Positions 20,251 to 31,295 of a DNA stretch of 46,728 nt are shown here, piece after piece. Origin of the DNA: Peronospora farinosa (Eukaryota; Oomycota; Peronosporomycetes; Peronosporales; Peronosporaceae). The stretch lies in contig CANTFK010000701.1 of assembly GCA_947646735.1 (NCBI GenBank), positions 1 through 46,728 on the forward strand, given 5' to 3'. Position 1 is the stretch's first letter. Each line of letters opens with the position of its first letter. The position numbers were made by a program, and so were the translations under genes. The notes below the pieces were generated by a model. The model saw only the letters and a list, made by a program, of their open reading frames with translations. It searched no databases and was not told the origin of the DNA.

Positions 20251-21696
20251 AAGCCACCTAAACGTGGTAAGGCTGATGGGTCGCCTGCAAAGGCACCCAT
20301 GCAGTCCAGCACTAAGCGCACGCGCCGCGATTTATCGCAGCCGTCGCAAAGTGCGTCAGGCACTGGGGTGAATCTTCCATCTCACGATAATGTGGATGAA
20401 GATCCATCTCTCATTGTAGACTACAATGAGACGACACCACTGCCATCACCCCAAAGTGGCGATGAGCATAGTACATTGATGGGACATATGTCCCCATCAT
20501 TTGAGGCACCCGTACTTGAGGAAGCATCTATGCTTCCTACAAGCGAAGGTAAAACCCCGTCGTCTGCGCCTACGAGCGCAGCGACTAAGACTGAGCGCGC
20601 TACCTCGATAGGAGTAGTCGGGACTCAGTCAGATGTAACTCCTCAAGCTGATGTCTTGACAATCCATAATGGAGAGTCAGACTCAGGTGAGTGTGAGCTT
20701 AAAGCTCCATCAAGTACACCTTCGGCCTCACTAGCCCGCTGTCGCGAGGACGGCTACGTGAGTGGTGGCTTGCCACCAATGCCACCTCCGTCTGAGTGGA
20801 TGAACTCGGATGGGTCTAGAGCAGCGCTTTTGCAGCGTGCCACTATAGACGCTCATAGATTCTATAGCGTCTTTCCTTTGTGGAAAAAGCAGGGCAAAGC
20901 ACTTGGTCGTGCTTTCCCAATTCCAGTCGTGCTGCGTTCTACCGAAACAGCCGACGACTATGAAGCTGAACTTCGGCGCCATGTTACCTTGCATGAAGAT
21001 GCATCTAAACAGCGGTCGCAGCGAATCAGCTTCGCCATGAAGCGTGCGCATGAAATTATGGGTGGTAAGCGACCCCCAATTGATTCTCGCCACGCTTCTT
21101 CTGCTAGTCCTTCCGGACCTAGCAGAAAGAAGACAGCTGGTGCTGCTTCACATAAGCAGCCACCAGCCCAGGCACGTCAACGCGCAAAGCGTTCACAGGC
21201 TCCCACGAGTCAAAGCTCGTTGGGTAACCCTTTCAATGGACAAGGATTTGGAGCTTTCGCTTTACAAACCGGTGGGCCAACAGCCTTCCAACAAGGAAGC
21301 GCGTATTCCCTTCAGTGTCCACCAGCACAGGTGGCGCCCGATAGGAGTGGCGATTACGCCCGCCTACTCGCGGCTGCCTACCCCGCTGATGTTCAGTCGC
21401 AGGCTGAGTCCGCTGCGCTAAAGAGGCAGGTGACAGATCTCGAGAGTCAAGTCTCGCGACTGACCTCGGATCTGCGCGATGTGAGGGCGAGGGATCGTCA
21501 GGGGTATGACCGCCTGAAGACCCGTTTGGACATCCTAGAGCGACTGGTGATGAGAGACCCGCGTTAAGCGCGGAGTTCTCCTCGATCGCCGAGTCCTCTA
21601 TCGCCTCGTTCGTATGCGGGGATCCTCTCGGCTTCCTCGTCGCCTGATCGGTCGCGACACTCGACTCACAGTCGACGTCACCATCGGTCTCGTTAG
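20251..21696 (+). pseudogene. aORF of element B: antisense coiled-coil protein, start lost and one stop
   Basis: This is the same gene as 6049-7492 in A. Here the reading frame is unbroken for over 420 codons, but the A start codon is AAG (20251-20253), so the first usable ATG is at 20299. A CAA to TAA stop at 21565-21567 removes the Arg/Ser tail, which otherwise stays open to 21696. Features are a basic KRTRRD near the start, a Ser/Thr/Pro-rich half, a central LLQRATIDAHRFYSVFPLWK block, a second basic block (KRAHEIMGGKRPP, KQPPAQARQRAKRSQ) and a C-terminal coiled coil (LKRQVTDLESQVSRLTSDL). It lies antisense to pol and overlaps the chromodomain-coding DNA from about 21146 on. Function unknown. 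Confidence 0.7.
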
Positions 21697-23612
21697 ACCG
21701 ATGCGGATATGTGATCTCTTCTGGATCAACATACCGTTTCAGACGACCCACGTAAAATACGGGGTGCGTCTTCATATACGGTGGGAGAGTGAGCCTATAA
21801 TTTAGGTCTCCAACTTCTTCAACCACTGTAAAGGGCCCAATGAACCGGGGAAATAGCTTAATAGTACCACCAGGTAGTACAGAGATTGCATGTTTAGGTA
21901 GGGTAGCAGTACTTAATAGCACTTTGTCCCCCACACTAAAGTGTTCATTGTTTTTGCGACCATGCTGGTCTGCATATTGTTTTTGCTTGTCCTGTGCGCT
22001 TGCCATCGCGTCACGGACTTTACGTGTGATGGATAATCGCTCATCCACAAAGCGTGACTTCGCTCACGCTTTTAGCATCCAGCTCGCCTATGATGCCTCC
22101 AAGAGGTCGTCATGGGTCGACGCTGTTGATAACACTGAGGTGTTATCGTCAAGGAGCACTGGCATTTCTTGCCGTGCCTCCTTTGTGACACCTATAGGTG
22201 ACGTGACCACTGCTAAATTAGCAGTGTCACTAGGGCAACCTTGTCCCTCTTTGGCATTCGCACCGAGCGAAGTGAGGGGCCCTCCCCCACTAAGACCTGG
22301 GCTGCGTACAAACGAGACTGGCGTTCGAGGATGACGCAGTCCGTTAATGTAAAACGGTGTTTCACCCGTACTGGCGTGAACACTGTTATTAATAGCGAAC
22401 TCCACGAATGGCAATTGCTTGCTCCATTCTTTGGGAGTCTCTACTGTACGCAATACATCCGCCACGACTCGATTGGTTCGTTCCGTTTGGCCATCGGTCT
22501 GGGGATGATCAGCGGTTGACATGTGGAGCTTGCTACCCAGCAGCTCAAACACATGTCGCCAAAAACCCGACGTAAAACGCGGATCCCGGTCCGATACTAT
22601 GGACTCGGGCATCCCGTGTAGTCGATACGCGTGATCCAGAAACAAGAAGGTAGCCTCTTTTTCTGAGATCTTGGTGCTACATGGTGCCAAATGCACCATC
22701 TTGCTCAGTCTGTCTACAAAGACGACGAGCCCCGTCCTGCCTTTATGGTCAGGCGGTAAGCCAAACATGAAGTCCAAACTGACCGACTTCCAACATTCAG
22801 TTGGAATCGGCAGTGGCTTCAGTGGCGCACTGCTTGAAGGTGCAGGCTTTATGCGCTGACACTCTTCGCAAGAGCGAATATAGTTGGCCACCCACCGATA
22901 TAGGTGGGGCCACCAAAATTCCTCTGACACTCGTAAGAATGTCTTTTCACGGCCCAGATGCCCACTAGATGGCGCATCATGGCACTCGTGAAGTATCATC
23001 AGCTTGAGATCTGTGTCATGAGGGACATAGATTCTCAAGGGATCACAGGGTGACAGTTGATGCCATAGCAGGCCATCACTGTAACTAAAGCGATTTAGTT
23101 TCGCTTTGAGGTGCGATGGAAGGGTAACCTTTCGTCCACCAAAATGATCCAACAGCAGGCGACAATGTTCGTCCTGACTGTAACACTCCTTTATATCGGA
23201 GGCCATTGAGTTTGTCACATGGTAGGCCCTCATGGCTGCCAATGTTGACGACTCACCTTGTGCTTTCGCACGAGACACACTATCCTGGTGTCTTGCCTCG
23301 AAGTCTGGTCTGCGCGATAACGCGTCAGCCAAGACATTCGACTTACCCGGATTATATTCAACTTTAAACTTATATTCAGACAAGAATGTTAGCCATCTTG
23401 CCATTCTCGGCGAGAGGTGCGGTGAATTGATAGCGGTCCGCAGTGATGCGTGATCCGTATAAACCACAAAAGGTTCGGTGCCCAAGAGGTGCACCCGAAA
23501 CTTCACAAGGGCATACTTAATTGAAAGTAGCTCCTTGTCATGCACAGGGTAATTCAACTCGGCAGCTTTTAAAATCCGAGACTGATAAGAAATGACACGG
23601 TCAACGCCGTTG
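21146..23612 (-). pseudogene. pol of element B, 3' part: RNase H, integrase, chromodomain
   Basis: It encodes the RNase H tail (YPVHDKELLSIKYAL, YTDHASL), the linker LADALSRRPDFEA, the integrase zinc region (SCEEC), the DDE core (LDFMFGLPP, SDRDPRFTSGFWRH, QTDGQTERTN), the integrase C-terminal module and the start of the chromodomain (RFLVGRLLAHRFVKRK). A frameshift near 22110 (a T lost relative to A) splits integrase. At 21233 the chromodomain QW pair of A is replaced by H-stop (CAGTGG to CATTGA). The 3' end given is by analogy with A. Confidence 0.85.
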
Positions 23613-25949
23613 TCATCCTTCTACATGAGCGCGCTGCCGATTGCAAAAATTGCTTGCATCGCAGACGACGCAAAAGGGCTTATCCGCGTCTGTCAATGCC
23701 AAGACCGGTGCCTCTACAAGAGATTGCTTCACTGATGTGAACGCATCTTCTTGTTCCTTTGACCAAGTCCATTCTGTATCCTTTTTCAAAAGATCAGACA
23801 ATGGCTTAGTCTGTTCCGCATAATTCTTGCTGTACTTATGAAAGTAAATAGCGAGCCCAAGGAATTGGCGCAGATCCTTCACATGTCGTGGGACTGGCCA
23901 TTCCCTTACAGCCTTTACCTTTTCTGGGTCTGCTCGTACACCATGTGCACCTACGATGCAGCCCAGTACAGGTATCTCGGGGACCCTTATTACGCACTTT
24001 TGCAAGTTCACGTATAATTGGGCGTCACCCAGAGTCTGCAACACAGCGTCTAAATGACGCTTGTGCGACTCTATCGCACTCAGACCGTCCTCCGCCCTAC
24101 TATGCACGAATACATCGTCAAAGTAATGGGGCGCGTAGGCACGGTTCTGACGCATCACGTGAGCCACCACTCGGTTGAATGTTGCCGGAGCATTTTTCAA
24201 CCCTTGTGGCATCACAAGCCACTCCCACAGCATACCGCTTGGGGTGCTTACTGCCGTTTTGGCTACATCGGTATCTCTCATGAGAACCTGATAGTAGCCA
24301 TCCTTCAGATCCAACGCGGAAAAGATAGTTGACTTTCCCATGGAATTCAACAAAACATCTTTCCGCGGGATCGGCGTTTGAGCTGGAATGGTGGCCGTGT
24401 TCAGCTTATTATAACCATGAGCCACGCGCCATACACCTGTTGCTTTACGCACACAGAAGGTCGGGCTGCAGTGAGGCGACTTGCTCTCACGTACATGTCC
24501 CGCCTTAGCTCGCTTGTCGAAGAACTCATCGATGTAATCGACTTGTTCCTTCGGCAACGGCCATTTCCTGGTCACACAATACTTTGTGCCAGGCTTCAGG
24601 TCAATCTCGTGTCTGATGCCCCTATCGGCCGGTAGGCGGCTCGGCACTTCTGCTGGAAACACATCACGGTGTTTCCATAGAACATCATAGAACGGGCTGT
24701 CCTTCAAGGCATCCCAGCCTTGAGCAGCGAACCGTTTCTTTTTGTCGGTCTCCAAGACGCTCTCATCCATTGTGGATGAAGAGCAACAGTCCACCACGCT
24801 CTCTTCTGAAACTGGTGCGACTATCTCGTGGATCTTTCCTTCCTTTAGTTCGGACAGGAACAGATCCCACGTCATCTCCGAGAGATTTACTATTTCCTCG
24901 GCAGATGCCAAGACAAGTTGGAGCACCTCAACTGAGGATGCCTCCGGCATTTTGTCTTCGACGGCCTCGAACAACTCGTTCGTAGGTCCGTCCTCTTGGA
25001 CCGAGACTGATCCAAGGGTCACTCGTTTCGACGTGCCCTTGATCGTCTTAATACGTCTGGTGCTCGTTCTTCGAGTCACCACGACCTTTGACCTGGAAGA
25101 AGGTGTCGTTGCTGCCTCAGCTAACGCACCCCTTCCAACCGCACCAGGCTCTTGGCTCTGTGCCGGTTCTTGTGGCGCTTGACTTCCTGTCAGCCCACCA
25201 TCAACTGCCACAGGCTCTCGGCTCTGTGCAGGACTATTGGACGCATGACTACCTGTCATCGCCCCATTCACTACACCAGTCTTTTCGACCTGGGTAGGAA
25301 TATGTGTCACCTGGCTTTCTGCAAGGGCACTTCCAACTACACCACTCCTTTCGAGCTGGGTAGTTCCTGGTGCCGATGGACATACCGTCATCGAACCCTC
25401 GACTGTGTTGGACACAGCATCAGCCACATAAGCCTCTCGCAAGATCACATCCTTTCCGGTGTCTTGCGTAGAGCTAGCGACTGTGCGTGTACGCCAGTCT
25501 ATCCATGGTTGGTGTTTAGCCAACCAAGGCATGCCTAGGATGAGGTCATACGGACTCTCCATACCTAGCACTGTGAACTTCTCTTTGCAAGAGAAGTCAC
25601 TAAAACTGAAGGCGAGTTCAACTTGAACTCCCTCCGATTTAACGAGCGCGCCGTTCGCTAAACGAACGATCGCCTCTTCTCGCTTTCCATCCTGGCAAAG
25701 CGACTCATAACTCGCCGGTCTCCTTTTCAGAGCCGCGAGTTTCACAAAGTTTTGTGATGCACCCGAATCCACGAGAAGGGTCATCACTTGGTCATAGCCT
25801 CGTACTCGAGCGCTATAGACCAAAAGGGTTGAGGTCCGACCTTTCGGAACCTCAGGGACTATGCTACCCATTTGTTCGATCACTCTGAACTTAGGGGTAG
25901 CTTCAGAGTCCGCGACAGTAGGGCATCCCGTCCCTACTGCGCTCCCACA
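23613..25949 (-). pseudogene. pol of element B, 5' part: protease, RT, start of RNase H
   Basis: The open frame is over 750 codons. It holds the protease (LLVDSGASQNFV near residue 40; LILGMPWLAKH near 115), a long Thr/Ser-rich linker, RT (FSALDLKDGYYQVLMR, MPQGLKNAPATFNR, HYFDDVFVHS with YFDD at 24114-24125, RQFLGLAIYFHKYS) and the first RNase H motif (CVVCDASNF). A one-base insertion in an A run (23644-23649) then shifts the frame, and a CAG to TAG stop follows at 23613. The pol frame is -1 to gag and open back into the end of gag, so expression by -1 frameshifting is plausible. This is the intact arrangement against which the RT inversion of A is read. Confidence 0.87.
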
Positions 25950-27015
25950 TTTCCCGACCCATCTTGGGCAGGTGCTGAACCCGTGCGTCGTGCACGCTGG
26001 TTTTTCGCACCTCCCTTCGGGTTGGGAGACCTTTTGCTGGCTGCCTTAGCACCAGCAGCTACCTTGGCGTAGCAGCGAGCCATCATATGGCCTCGCTTGC
26101 CGCACTTGTAGCAGATCACATCTGCATTGCCTAACTCCATAGGAGTGGCATCAGACCTCTCGAACGACGGCCTGTAATAGGCTGTCGCCGAGGCGCTGTT
26201 GTAGGATTGCTCCTCAACTAAGGCAATGTCAATTGCCTCTTCCATCGTCGCTGGCACCTTTCTGAAAAGGGCCTGACGCGATGGGCCATGCCTAAGTCCA
26301 TTCATGAACGTGTCTACCTTGATACGCTCTGGTATCGGTTCCCCATTAATGGACGCCGACAGCGAACGCATCTCCTGCACAAATTCTTGCAGAGAGCGTT
26401 TCGCCTGTCGTGCTTTAAAGAAGCGCGCCATAATCAACACTTCGTTGTTAGGCGGCTGATACATGGCGCGAATCTTTGCCTTAAAGATCGCCCATGATGG
26501 AAATGCATCAGCATTAGCCACAGCGCAGAGTATGCCCACTCTGACGCTTTGCCACGCAAGTTGGACATGGCATACGACACCATTCTGGTGTCTTCTTCAT
26601 TGAGCTGCGCCATAACGCATTGCTCCACGGCTATAAGCCAGTGGGCAATCGTATGTTGGGCAGTCCCATCAAACTTTGGAGGGTCCATCCGAATGGGCCT
26701 TGGCTGATTAGACCGGGCAGAGAGCGTCTCAACAGTTCTGTTGAGCTCCTCGTTCCGAGCTTTCTCACGCATAAGCTCATCCTGAGTCTTAGTGATGGAC
26801 TCAGAGGTGGCTTGGCTGTTTACCTCGGACGCGTTTCTACGCTGTCCGAGCACAAACGCCTCAAATTGCTCCAACTGAGCCACATGTTGCTCAGGAGGAC
26901 AATGCAAGAGATTGACCAGGGCTTGTTCACCAAGTCCCTGCGCCATATGCTCTGCCAACTCCCTATGATGTTGGGAAAGGTGAGGGAAGTCACTCCAGTC
27001 CATATTAAGGACCAT
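25934..27015 (-). pseudogene. gag: gag of element B, one frameshift
   Basis: This is the same capsid protein as in A: N-terminal region, gag core (DPPKFDGTAQHTIAHWLIAV, FKAKIRAMYQPP) and one zinc knuckle (CYKCGKRGHMMARC). A single T is missing at 26520/26521 relative to A, which splits the frame in the middle of the core. The knuckle-coding DNA at 26076-26122 is the exact source type of the 47-bp fragment in the fold-back LTR of A. Confidence 0.87.
25949..25955 (-). promoter_or_regulatory. Possible -1 ribosomal frameshift heptamer (G GGA AAT)
   Basis: On the minus strand GGGAAAT is in the correct X XXY YYZ phase of the gag frame, 13 bases before the gag stop. A -1 slip there enters the open pol frame (TGT GGG AGC GCA GTA). 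The corresponding place in A reads GGTAAAT, which is not slippery, so either A has lost the site or it does not matter. Confidence 0.45.
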
Positions 27016-27056
27016 GTCAACCACACGCACGCTCAGAGAGACGGGTCGTGGGAAGG

Positions 27057-27072
27057 ACTACTAGTGCTACCA
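27057..27072 (-). promoter_or_regulatory. Primer-binding site of element B
   Basis: TGGTAGCACTAGTAGT on the minus strand, two bases from the LTR end, identical to the site in A. Confidence 0.6.
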
Positions 27073-27074
27073 AG

Positions 27075-27409
27075 TGTAGACGGGCACTTCTACGAAGTTG
27101 CCTCGTACTACGAGCACACACCTTATGAACAAGCGAGGAAGCGGTTAAACCGTCTTACCTTCGCGTGCGAGGGTGGTTGGGAGGTTGGTCGACTGCTTAA
27201 GCAGTCGTACCACCAGTTGCCTCTCGCTTAAGCGAGAGTGCAACGAACTTCTTAACAATAAAGCACCGACGTCACGCAGAAGTCTTTCAACTTCTCGTGC
27301 GTGGTGCGTTTGTTTAAGTAAATTCAAGACTGAGCTATATTTAATTATTTATAAGTAAATATATACTTAACTACTGATTGGCTATATATATAGATATAGA
27401 TCGGATACG
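27075..27409 (-). repeat. 5' LTR of element B, proximal 335 bp
   Basis: It matches 19545-19879 of the 3' LTR and stops abruptly after TCGGATACG, where unrelated sequence (GGTCGCAAATTT) begins. The other 267 bp are at 29938-30204. The two pieces sum to 602 bp; a CG counted in both accounts for the 2-bp excess over 600. Confidence 0.88.
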
Positions 27410-27480
27410 GGTCGCAAATTTTTGGTTTTTTTTAATGAATGTTTAAACAAAAAGAAAAGTAAAATTGGTTGAATGACGTA
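27410..27480. other. AT-rich 71 bp at the inversion breakpoint
   Basis: Sequence such as TTTTTTTTAATGAATG and AAACAAAAAGAAAAG lies between the aORF stop and the breakpoint. It has no counterpart in the D aORF, where the frame continues, so it may be an insertion in C or a filler formed at the break. Confidence 0.35.
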
Positions 27481-28632
27481 TTATGTCGCTAACATGTTTG
27501 TGTCCGATGTCCCGAACATCGCCCGTTTCAACGAGAGGCCGGTAGCCGAGGTGGTTTTCGATGGAGGAGTGGACGTCGACGGAAGACGTACAGGGTTCGC
27601 ACTGGCAGGGCGCCGACTAGCAGAACGAGACTTGGCCAGAGCCGCCCGAAGGGTCTCGCTGTCGTCGCTGAGGTCGTCGTCCGAAGACTCAAGCATGACA
27701 GGGGAACGACTACCAGAGACCGCCGACGGTGGTATCGCAGAGGCGTCGGGCTTCGGAAGCTTGGAAGCTTTGGCGGGTACCCGGGGGGACGGCCGCCGGG
27801 ACCGTTTACCAAGAGCTTTCGCCGGCCGCGAAGGGGAACATGCGGCCGGGGGCGAAGCTGCCGAAGGAGTAGCTGGTCCCGGAGGTGGCCCGTCAGAGAA
27901 GTCGACATGGTCGAGCTCTGCGGCGAGAAGCGAGTACCGGCTTCGGATGTGGTCGACCTTCCATCGCAGACGGTCCACCAGTGCAGTCTCGCGCTGGAGA
28001 GCTTCGCGAAGTTGGGCCACCAGCCGGGACTTGTCGCGCAGTGCCTCCTCCAACCGCTCACAACGAGTGGCCAACAAGGCGGCCGAAGGGGGAAGGACAT
28101 CTAGCCGACCCTCGCAGTCTTCGATGCGGCGGGAATGGGCGTCCGCGAGAGCTTGCAATTCCCGCAGAGCTCCCCGTACGTTGACGGGTACGGAAGACGG
28201 ACGGACAACCATGGGGGTCGGCGTGACAGGAGCATCTGCTGTCTCGGCAGGAGTCAAAGCGGTGGAAACAGGAGAGCTGTGAACGACAACAGTTTCAGCA
28301 GCACTCAACGGCGAAGACACCGGCCCGGGAAGGTCGGCCAAGGACACCTCTCTACATGGAGAGGCAACCGAAGGCGCGACGGCGATTGAATTTGGCTCTT
28401 CAGACGGTGGGTCAGCGGACGGTGGGTCAGCAGATGAGGGGTTAGAACCAGGGGCGATTGAAGGCGCTGGGGCGACCGAGGTCGACTCTTCAGTCGGTGG
28501 ATCAGCGGACGGTGGGTCAGCAGACGGTGGATCAGAACCAGGGGAAGACATGGCTGGACAGACACGAGTTAGAGGTGGAGGAGCTACAAAGGGGACAATG
28601 AAGGACCTACGTGACGAAGGAAGTGAAGACAT
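27481..28632 (-). pseudogene. aORF of element C, N-terminal half (inverted)
   Basis: From the ATG at 28632 (MSSLPSSRR) the frame is open for 383 codons. It holds Ser/Pro repeats (SADPPSADPP), a helical coiled-coil region (TRCERLEEALRDKSRLVAQL), a basic patch (GKRSRRPSPRVPAK), an acidic-Ser stretch (LESSDDDLSDDSE), LRAALAKSRSASRRPA and LKRAMFGTSDT, then a stop at 27481. The same order of features occurs in the aORF of D: TRCDRLEKEIEDD, KRRREN, SDESSDQTDES, LSALSSSRSAARRHT, VSLFGEPSSDSEG. The homologous C-terminal half is at 30205-31041 on the other strand, separated by the inversion. In the original orientation the ATG lay 46 bp from the 3' LTR. Role unknown; basic patch and coiled coil suggest a nuclear, multimeric protein (inference). 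Confidence 0.75.
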
Positions 28633-28678
28633 GCGCGTGCTCAATCCGTTGTACGGTTGAGCAAGTGCAGGGGGCGGC

Positions 28679-29817
28679 TGTGGTGAAGTGCTAATTTTGT
28701 GATGTGGAGGTCCCGGGCTCCATTTGGATTCAGAGTATAGGCCGCGGGTCAGGGACAGGGGACCAGAGAGACAGGGGCCTCAAAGGGGAGCGATCGTTGG
28801 TGGAGGACAATCCGCAGGATTCGCCGAAGAAAAATCAGTATCAGGGTACCGGTTAACCGGTACCAAAGGGAGTTGATCATGGCCGCTCATTGATAGACCT
28901 GGCCACTCGTTAATAGACCCGGGTCCCTTATCGGTCGACCTGGGTCCCTCGTTGGTAGACCCGGTCCCTCGTTGGTCGACCCGGTCCCTCATTGGTTGAC
29001 CTGGGTCCCTCGTTGGTCGACCTGGTCCCTCATTGGTTGACCTGGGTCCCTCGTCGGTCGACCTGGGTCCCTCATTGGTCGACCCGGTCCCTCATTGGTC
29101 GACCTCGGCTCCTCGGGGTTTAGCGACTCCGGACCAGTTAATACAAGGATCAGACCAGTCGACGCAAGGAATCAGAGCTTCAGGCAAGGATAGAGTAAAG
29201 GAGTTAAAAGGATAGGACTATATTAAATACTACTCAATTTGCGATCTACGTGGCACGACTCCGTCACCCAAGAAGGACTTGTTCTAAGTTACTCACTGTT
29301 CCGGGAAGGGATATATTTTGGCCCCCCGTCGAAGACAGTTGCGTAGCGAAGTTCAAAGGCGAATAGAGCTCCAGGATATATTTGGCATGTGAGCTCGTTC
29401 GAGTAGCAACACCCCCCAAGACCCGCTATCGGAAGCGGTCTCCCTCACCTCAAGGTCCGGGAGCAACGTAAAGGTCAGGTGGTTAATACCCCTGAAACAG
29501 AAGGAAAAGGCCAGGGACGACAAGCTCCCTGAAGAATTTGGCTCTAAGTCCACTCTCGACAAGGTCGATCGAGTGGCCACCTACCGGCCCACCGAGTAAA
29601 GCATATCCACTCGAGGCCCTCCAGGCCTACCTCCCTCAAGGCAGACATCTACATCGTCACCAAGTCCTCCGAAGAGTGCAACCCGCCAGCCGACGGGTAC
29701 ACAAGGTGAGAGAAGGTTCATACGCGGCATCGGGGTAACCCCTCCGACAGTCGGCAGTCCGGCACAGTGAGTGGTTTGGGGTCTCATCATACAATTTTGA
29801 GAACCCCCTCCGCCACA
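28679..29817 (+). repeat. 3' LTR of element C (inside the inverted block)
   Basis: It runs from TGTGGTGAAGTGC to CCCCTCCGCCACA in plus sense, 1,139 bp. It matches the reverse complement of the 5' LTR at 39026-40184 throughout. Its orientation is opposite to that expected for a minus-strand element, which is one of the signs of the inversion. The 20-bp length difference equals one unit of the internal minisatellite. ORFs predicted inside it are incidental. Confidence 0.88.
28873..29103 (+). repeat. Minisatellite in the 3' LTR of C, about 11 units
   Basis: 20-21 bp units of the form CCCTC(G/A)TTGGT(C/T/A)GACC(T/C)GGGT. The 5' LTR carries about 12 units at 39741-39993. Confidence 0.75.
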
Positions 29818-29937
29818 TCGGAGAAGACCGAGGCTAGCAACTCAAGCTGAAGTATACAACACCATAAACCAGTTTCGTACAGACGCTTTTTATGATGTCA
29901 TTACTGTTAGTGACGTACTAAATTCACGGAATTGTTT
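29818..29937. other. 120-bp unique spacer that originally separated B and C
   Basis: This is non-element sequence between the C LTR end and the B LTR start. It begins TCGG (target duplication of C) and ends TGTTT (complement of the AAACA duplication of B). It is the only host sequence in the inverted block. Confidence 0.75.
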
Positions 29938-30204
29938 TGTAACAGGGTATCTAGTTACACGTAAACATTAAGTAGTATACTTAATGTTTGGTCTAAAAGT
30001 ATCCATGATTGCTTTTGACCTGTCACTTGGGTGCGATACACAAATGTGATCCACCCTCGTGAATTTGATATCCATTGATGGATTCACATGAGAAGGGATG
30101 ACGCTAGTTGAAGCTAGGCATCGCGACGTCTCAGAAGGACGTCAGTTGCAATCTTAAATCGATATTTAAGATCATGCGACAGGATACGCTTCTAAAGAGT
30201 CGCG
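29938..30204 (+). repeat. Distal 267 bp of the 5' LTR of B (inverted)
   Basis: Begins TGTAACAGGGTATC, the true LTR terminus, and ends AAAGAGTCGCG, exactly complementary in extent to the truncated LTR at 27075-27409. Preceded by TGTTT, the complement of the AAACA duplication at 19540-19544. Confidence 0.9.
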
Positions 30205-31041
30205 GAGACCGAGTCGTCTGCGGAGAAAAACAAGAGTGCGCATACCGTCGCGGACAACACTTCGCCCCTTTTGGCCGACTCCAGCCTGCTTCCCAGAGAC
30301 GCCATGATCCCCGGATACATGCAGTCGAAGACCTTCTCCGCCGCGGAAGTGGCACCTTGGCCGGTCGACCTGGTCAATTCGTGGTGCATTGTTACAATGT
30401 CTTCCACAGACTTGGTCGACCAGCTGGATCTACCTTGGGGTTGGTTTGGCCCTCCGCACGGAAACCTCGGCCGTCCCCCCAAATGGAAGAGGTCGTTGGT
30501 GAACCCTCCAATGATCCAGAGATTGCTAGCGGCGGAACCTTGGGTGGAAGCTCGTGTCCCCATGCAGCCCGTTTCCTTTTGACCTGTTGGCTGGTTCGCC
30601 GAGTTGGCAGCGGCCTACATCCAGTTTGACGAAGAGCATAGTCAAGCTCTTTGGGAGGCGACCCACTGCTTGTGGATCTCCAAGGACCAAGCGCGAGCGA
30701 ACTCTTTCCTCGCGTCCTACTACAACGCGCGGAAGAAGCGTCGGAGTCGGGCAACTCGAGCTTGGCGGGAGGTGGTCGACCTTATCTTCATTGGGATGAG
30801 CAAGGGCCACTGCGATCTCGACATCTTCCTGGATCCCTTCTTCCGTCATCTTCCTCGAACCCGCCGTGTGGTTTATTGGTTCCCTGGTCGTGAAGAGGGG
30901 TCGGAACCGGTCGACCTGCTTGAGGCCCTTCGGGTGTCGGATTCCGCGTGGCCGTGGCTCACCCAGTATCGTTTGTCTTCTGTGCCCCATCCTGGCGCTC
31001 TAGTTTCACGCCTCAAAGGCAAGTTTGGGCCATCCGTTTAG
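30205..31041 (+). pseudogene. aORF of element C, C-terminal half
   Basis: The frame runs ESSAEKNKSAHTVADNTSPL ... AMIPGYMQSKTFS ... VDLVNSWCIV ... RVPMQPVSF, then a TGA at 30580-30582. It continues in the same frame PVGWFAELAAAYIQFDEE, QALWEATHCLW, KKRRSRATRAWREVVDLIF, KGHCDLDIFLDPFF and stops at 31041. The D aORF aligns across the TGA (DPISFQHNGWFE, QALWEASHF, HRRSRSGAQRKKVLQLIL, NGHCDLDILLDP). The TGA is therefore a nonsense change within one gene. The conserved C-terminal block is the best signature of this family. It converges with pol, which ends 254 bp away. I do not recognise the domain. Confidence 0.72.
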
Positions 31042-31295
31042 GTCTTCCCTTGAACATGAATCTTCTTTTCTCTTCGATCCTATTTTGTGTGCTTGTCCAT
31101 CTTCTATCTCCCCTTGCCATGCTTTCCTCTGTTCTGATTGATCTTGGTAATCGTCCTCCTTTGTTCTCCATTCTCCTATACCCCTAACTCTTGGAAATTC
31201 AAGGCCGCTCCGCAGGCGACCCAAGTCTTCCAACGAGGGGCTGGGCCGACCATTGAGGGACTCGGTCCACCTTCTAAGAAACTTGCTACCGTCTG
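31042..31295. other. Convergent spacer between aORF and pol of element C
   Basis: Pyrimidine-rich sequence (TCTTCTTTTCTCTTCGATCC, CCTCCTTTGTTCTCC) downstream of both genes. It may hold the 3' ends of sense and antisense transcripts. No hairpin terminator is evident. Confidence 0.45.

Larger units (their letters stand above)
19545..30204 (-). mobile_element. Element B: chromodomain Ty3/gypsy retrotransposon, right LTR split by inversion
   Basis: The main body is 19545-27409. The distal 267 bp of its 5' LTR lie at 29938-30204 in inverted orientation, with part of element C between. Order on the minus strand is 5' LTR, primer site, gag, pol, then plus-strand aORF, polypurine tract and 3' LTR. 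Target duplication AAACA is recovered when the inversion is undone. Damage comprises one frameshift in gag, two frameshifts and two stops in pol, and a lost start plus a stop in the aORF. It is much less rearranged internally than A. Confidence 0.85.
27410..30204. other. Inverted segment of about 2.8 kb joining elements B and C
   Basis: It contains, in current order, the N-terminal half of the C aORF (minus strand), the 3' LTR of C in plus sense (opposite to the 5' LTR of C), 120 bp of unique flank, and the missing part of the 5' LTR of B in plus sense. Reversing this block restores the LTR of B, a 5-bp target duplication for B, the LTR orientation of C, a 4-bp target duplication for C, and the aORF order seen in D. 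Five independent features agree, so an inversion is strongly supported. Confidence 0.9.

Noticed and set aside
27473..28282. 269-codon plus-strand open frame rich in Arg and Ser
   Set aside because: It is the antisense image of the C aORF, which has a homologue in D; this frame has none.
29353..29790. Open frames of 66-95 codons inside the C LTRs (also 39105-39550)
   Set aside because: They are in both LTR copies but read through non-coding LTR sequence; no protein features.
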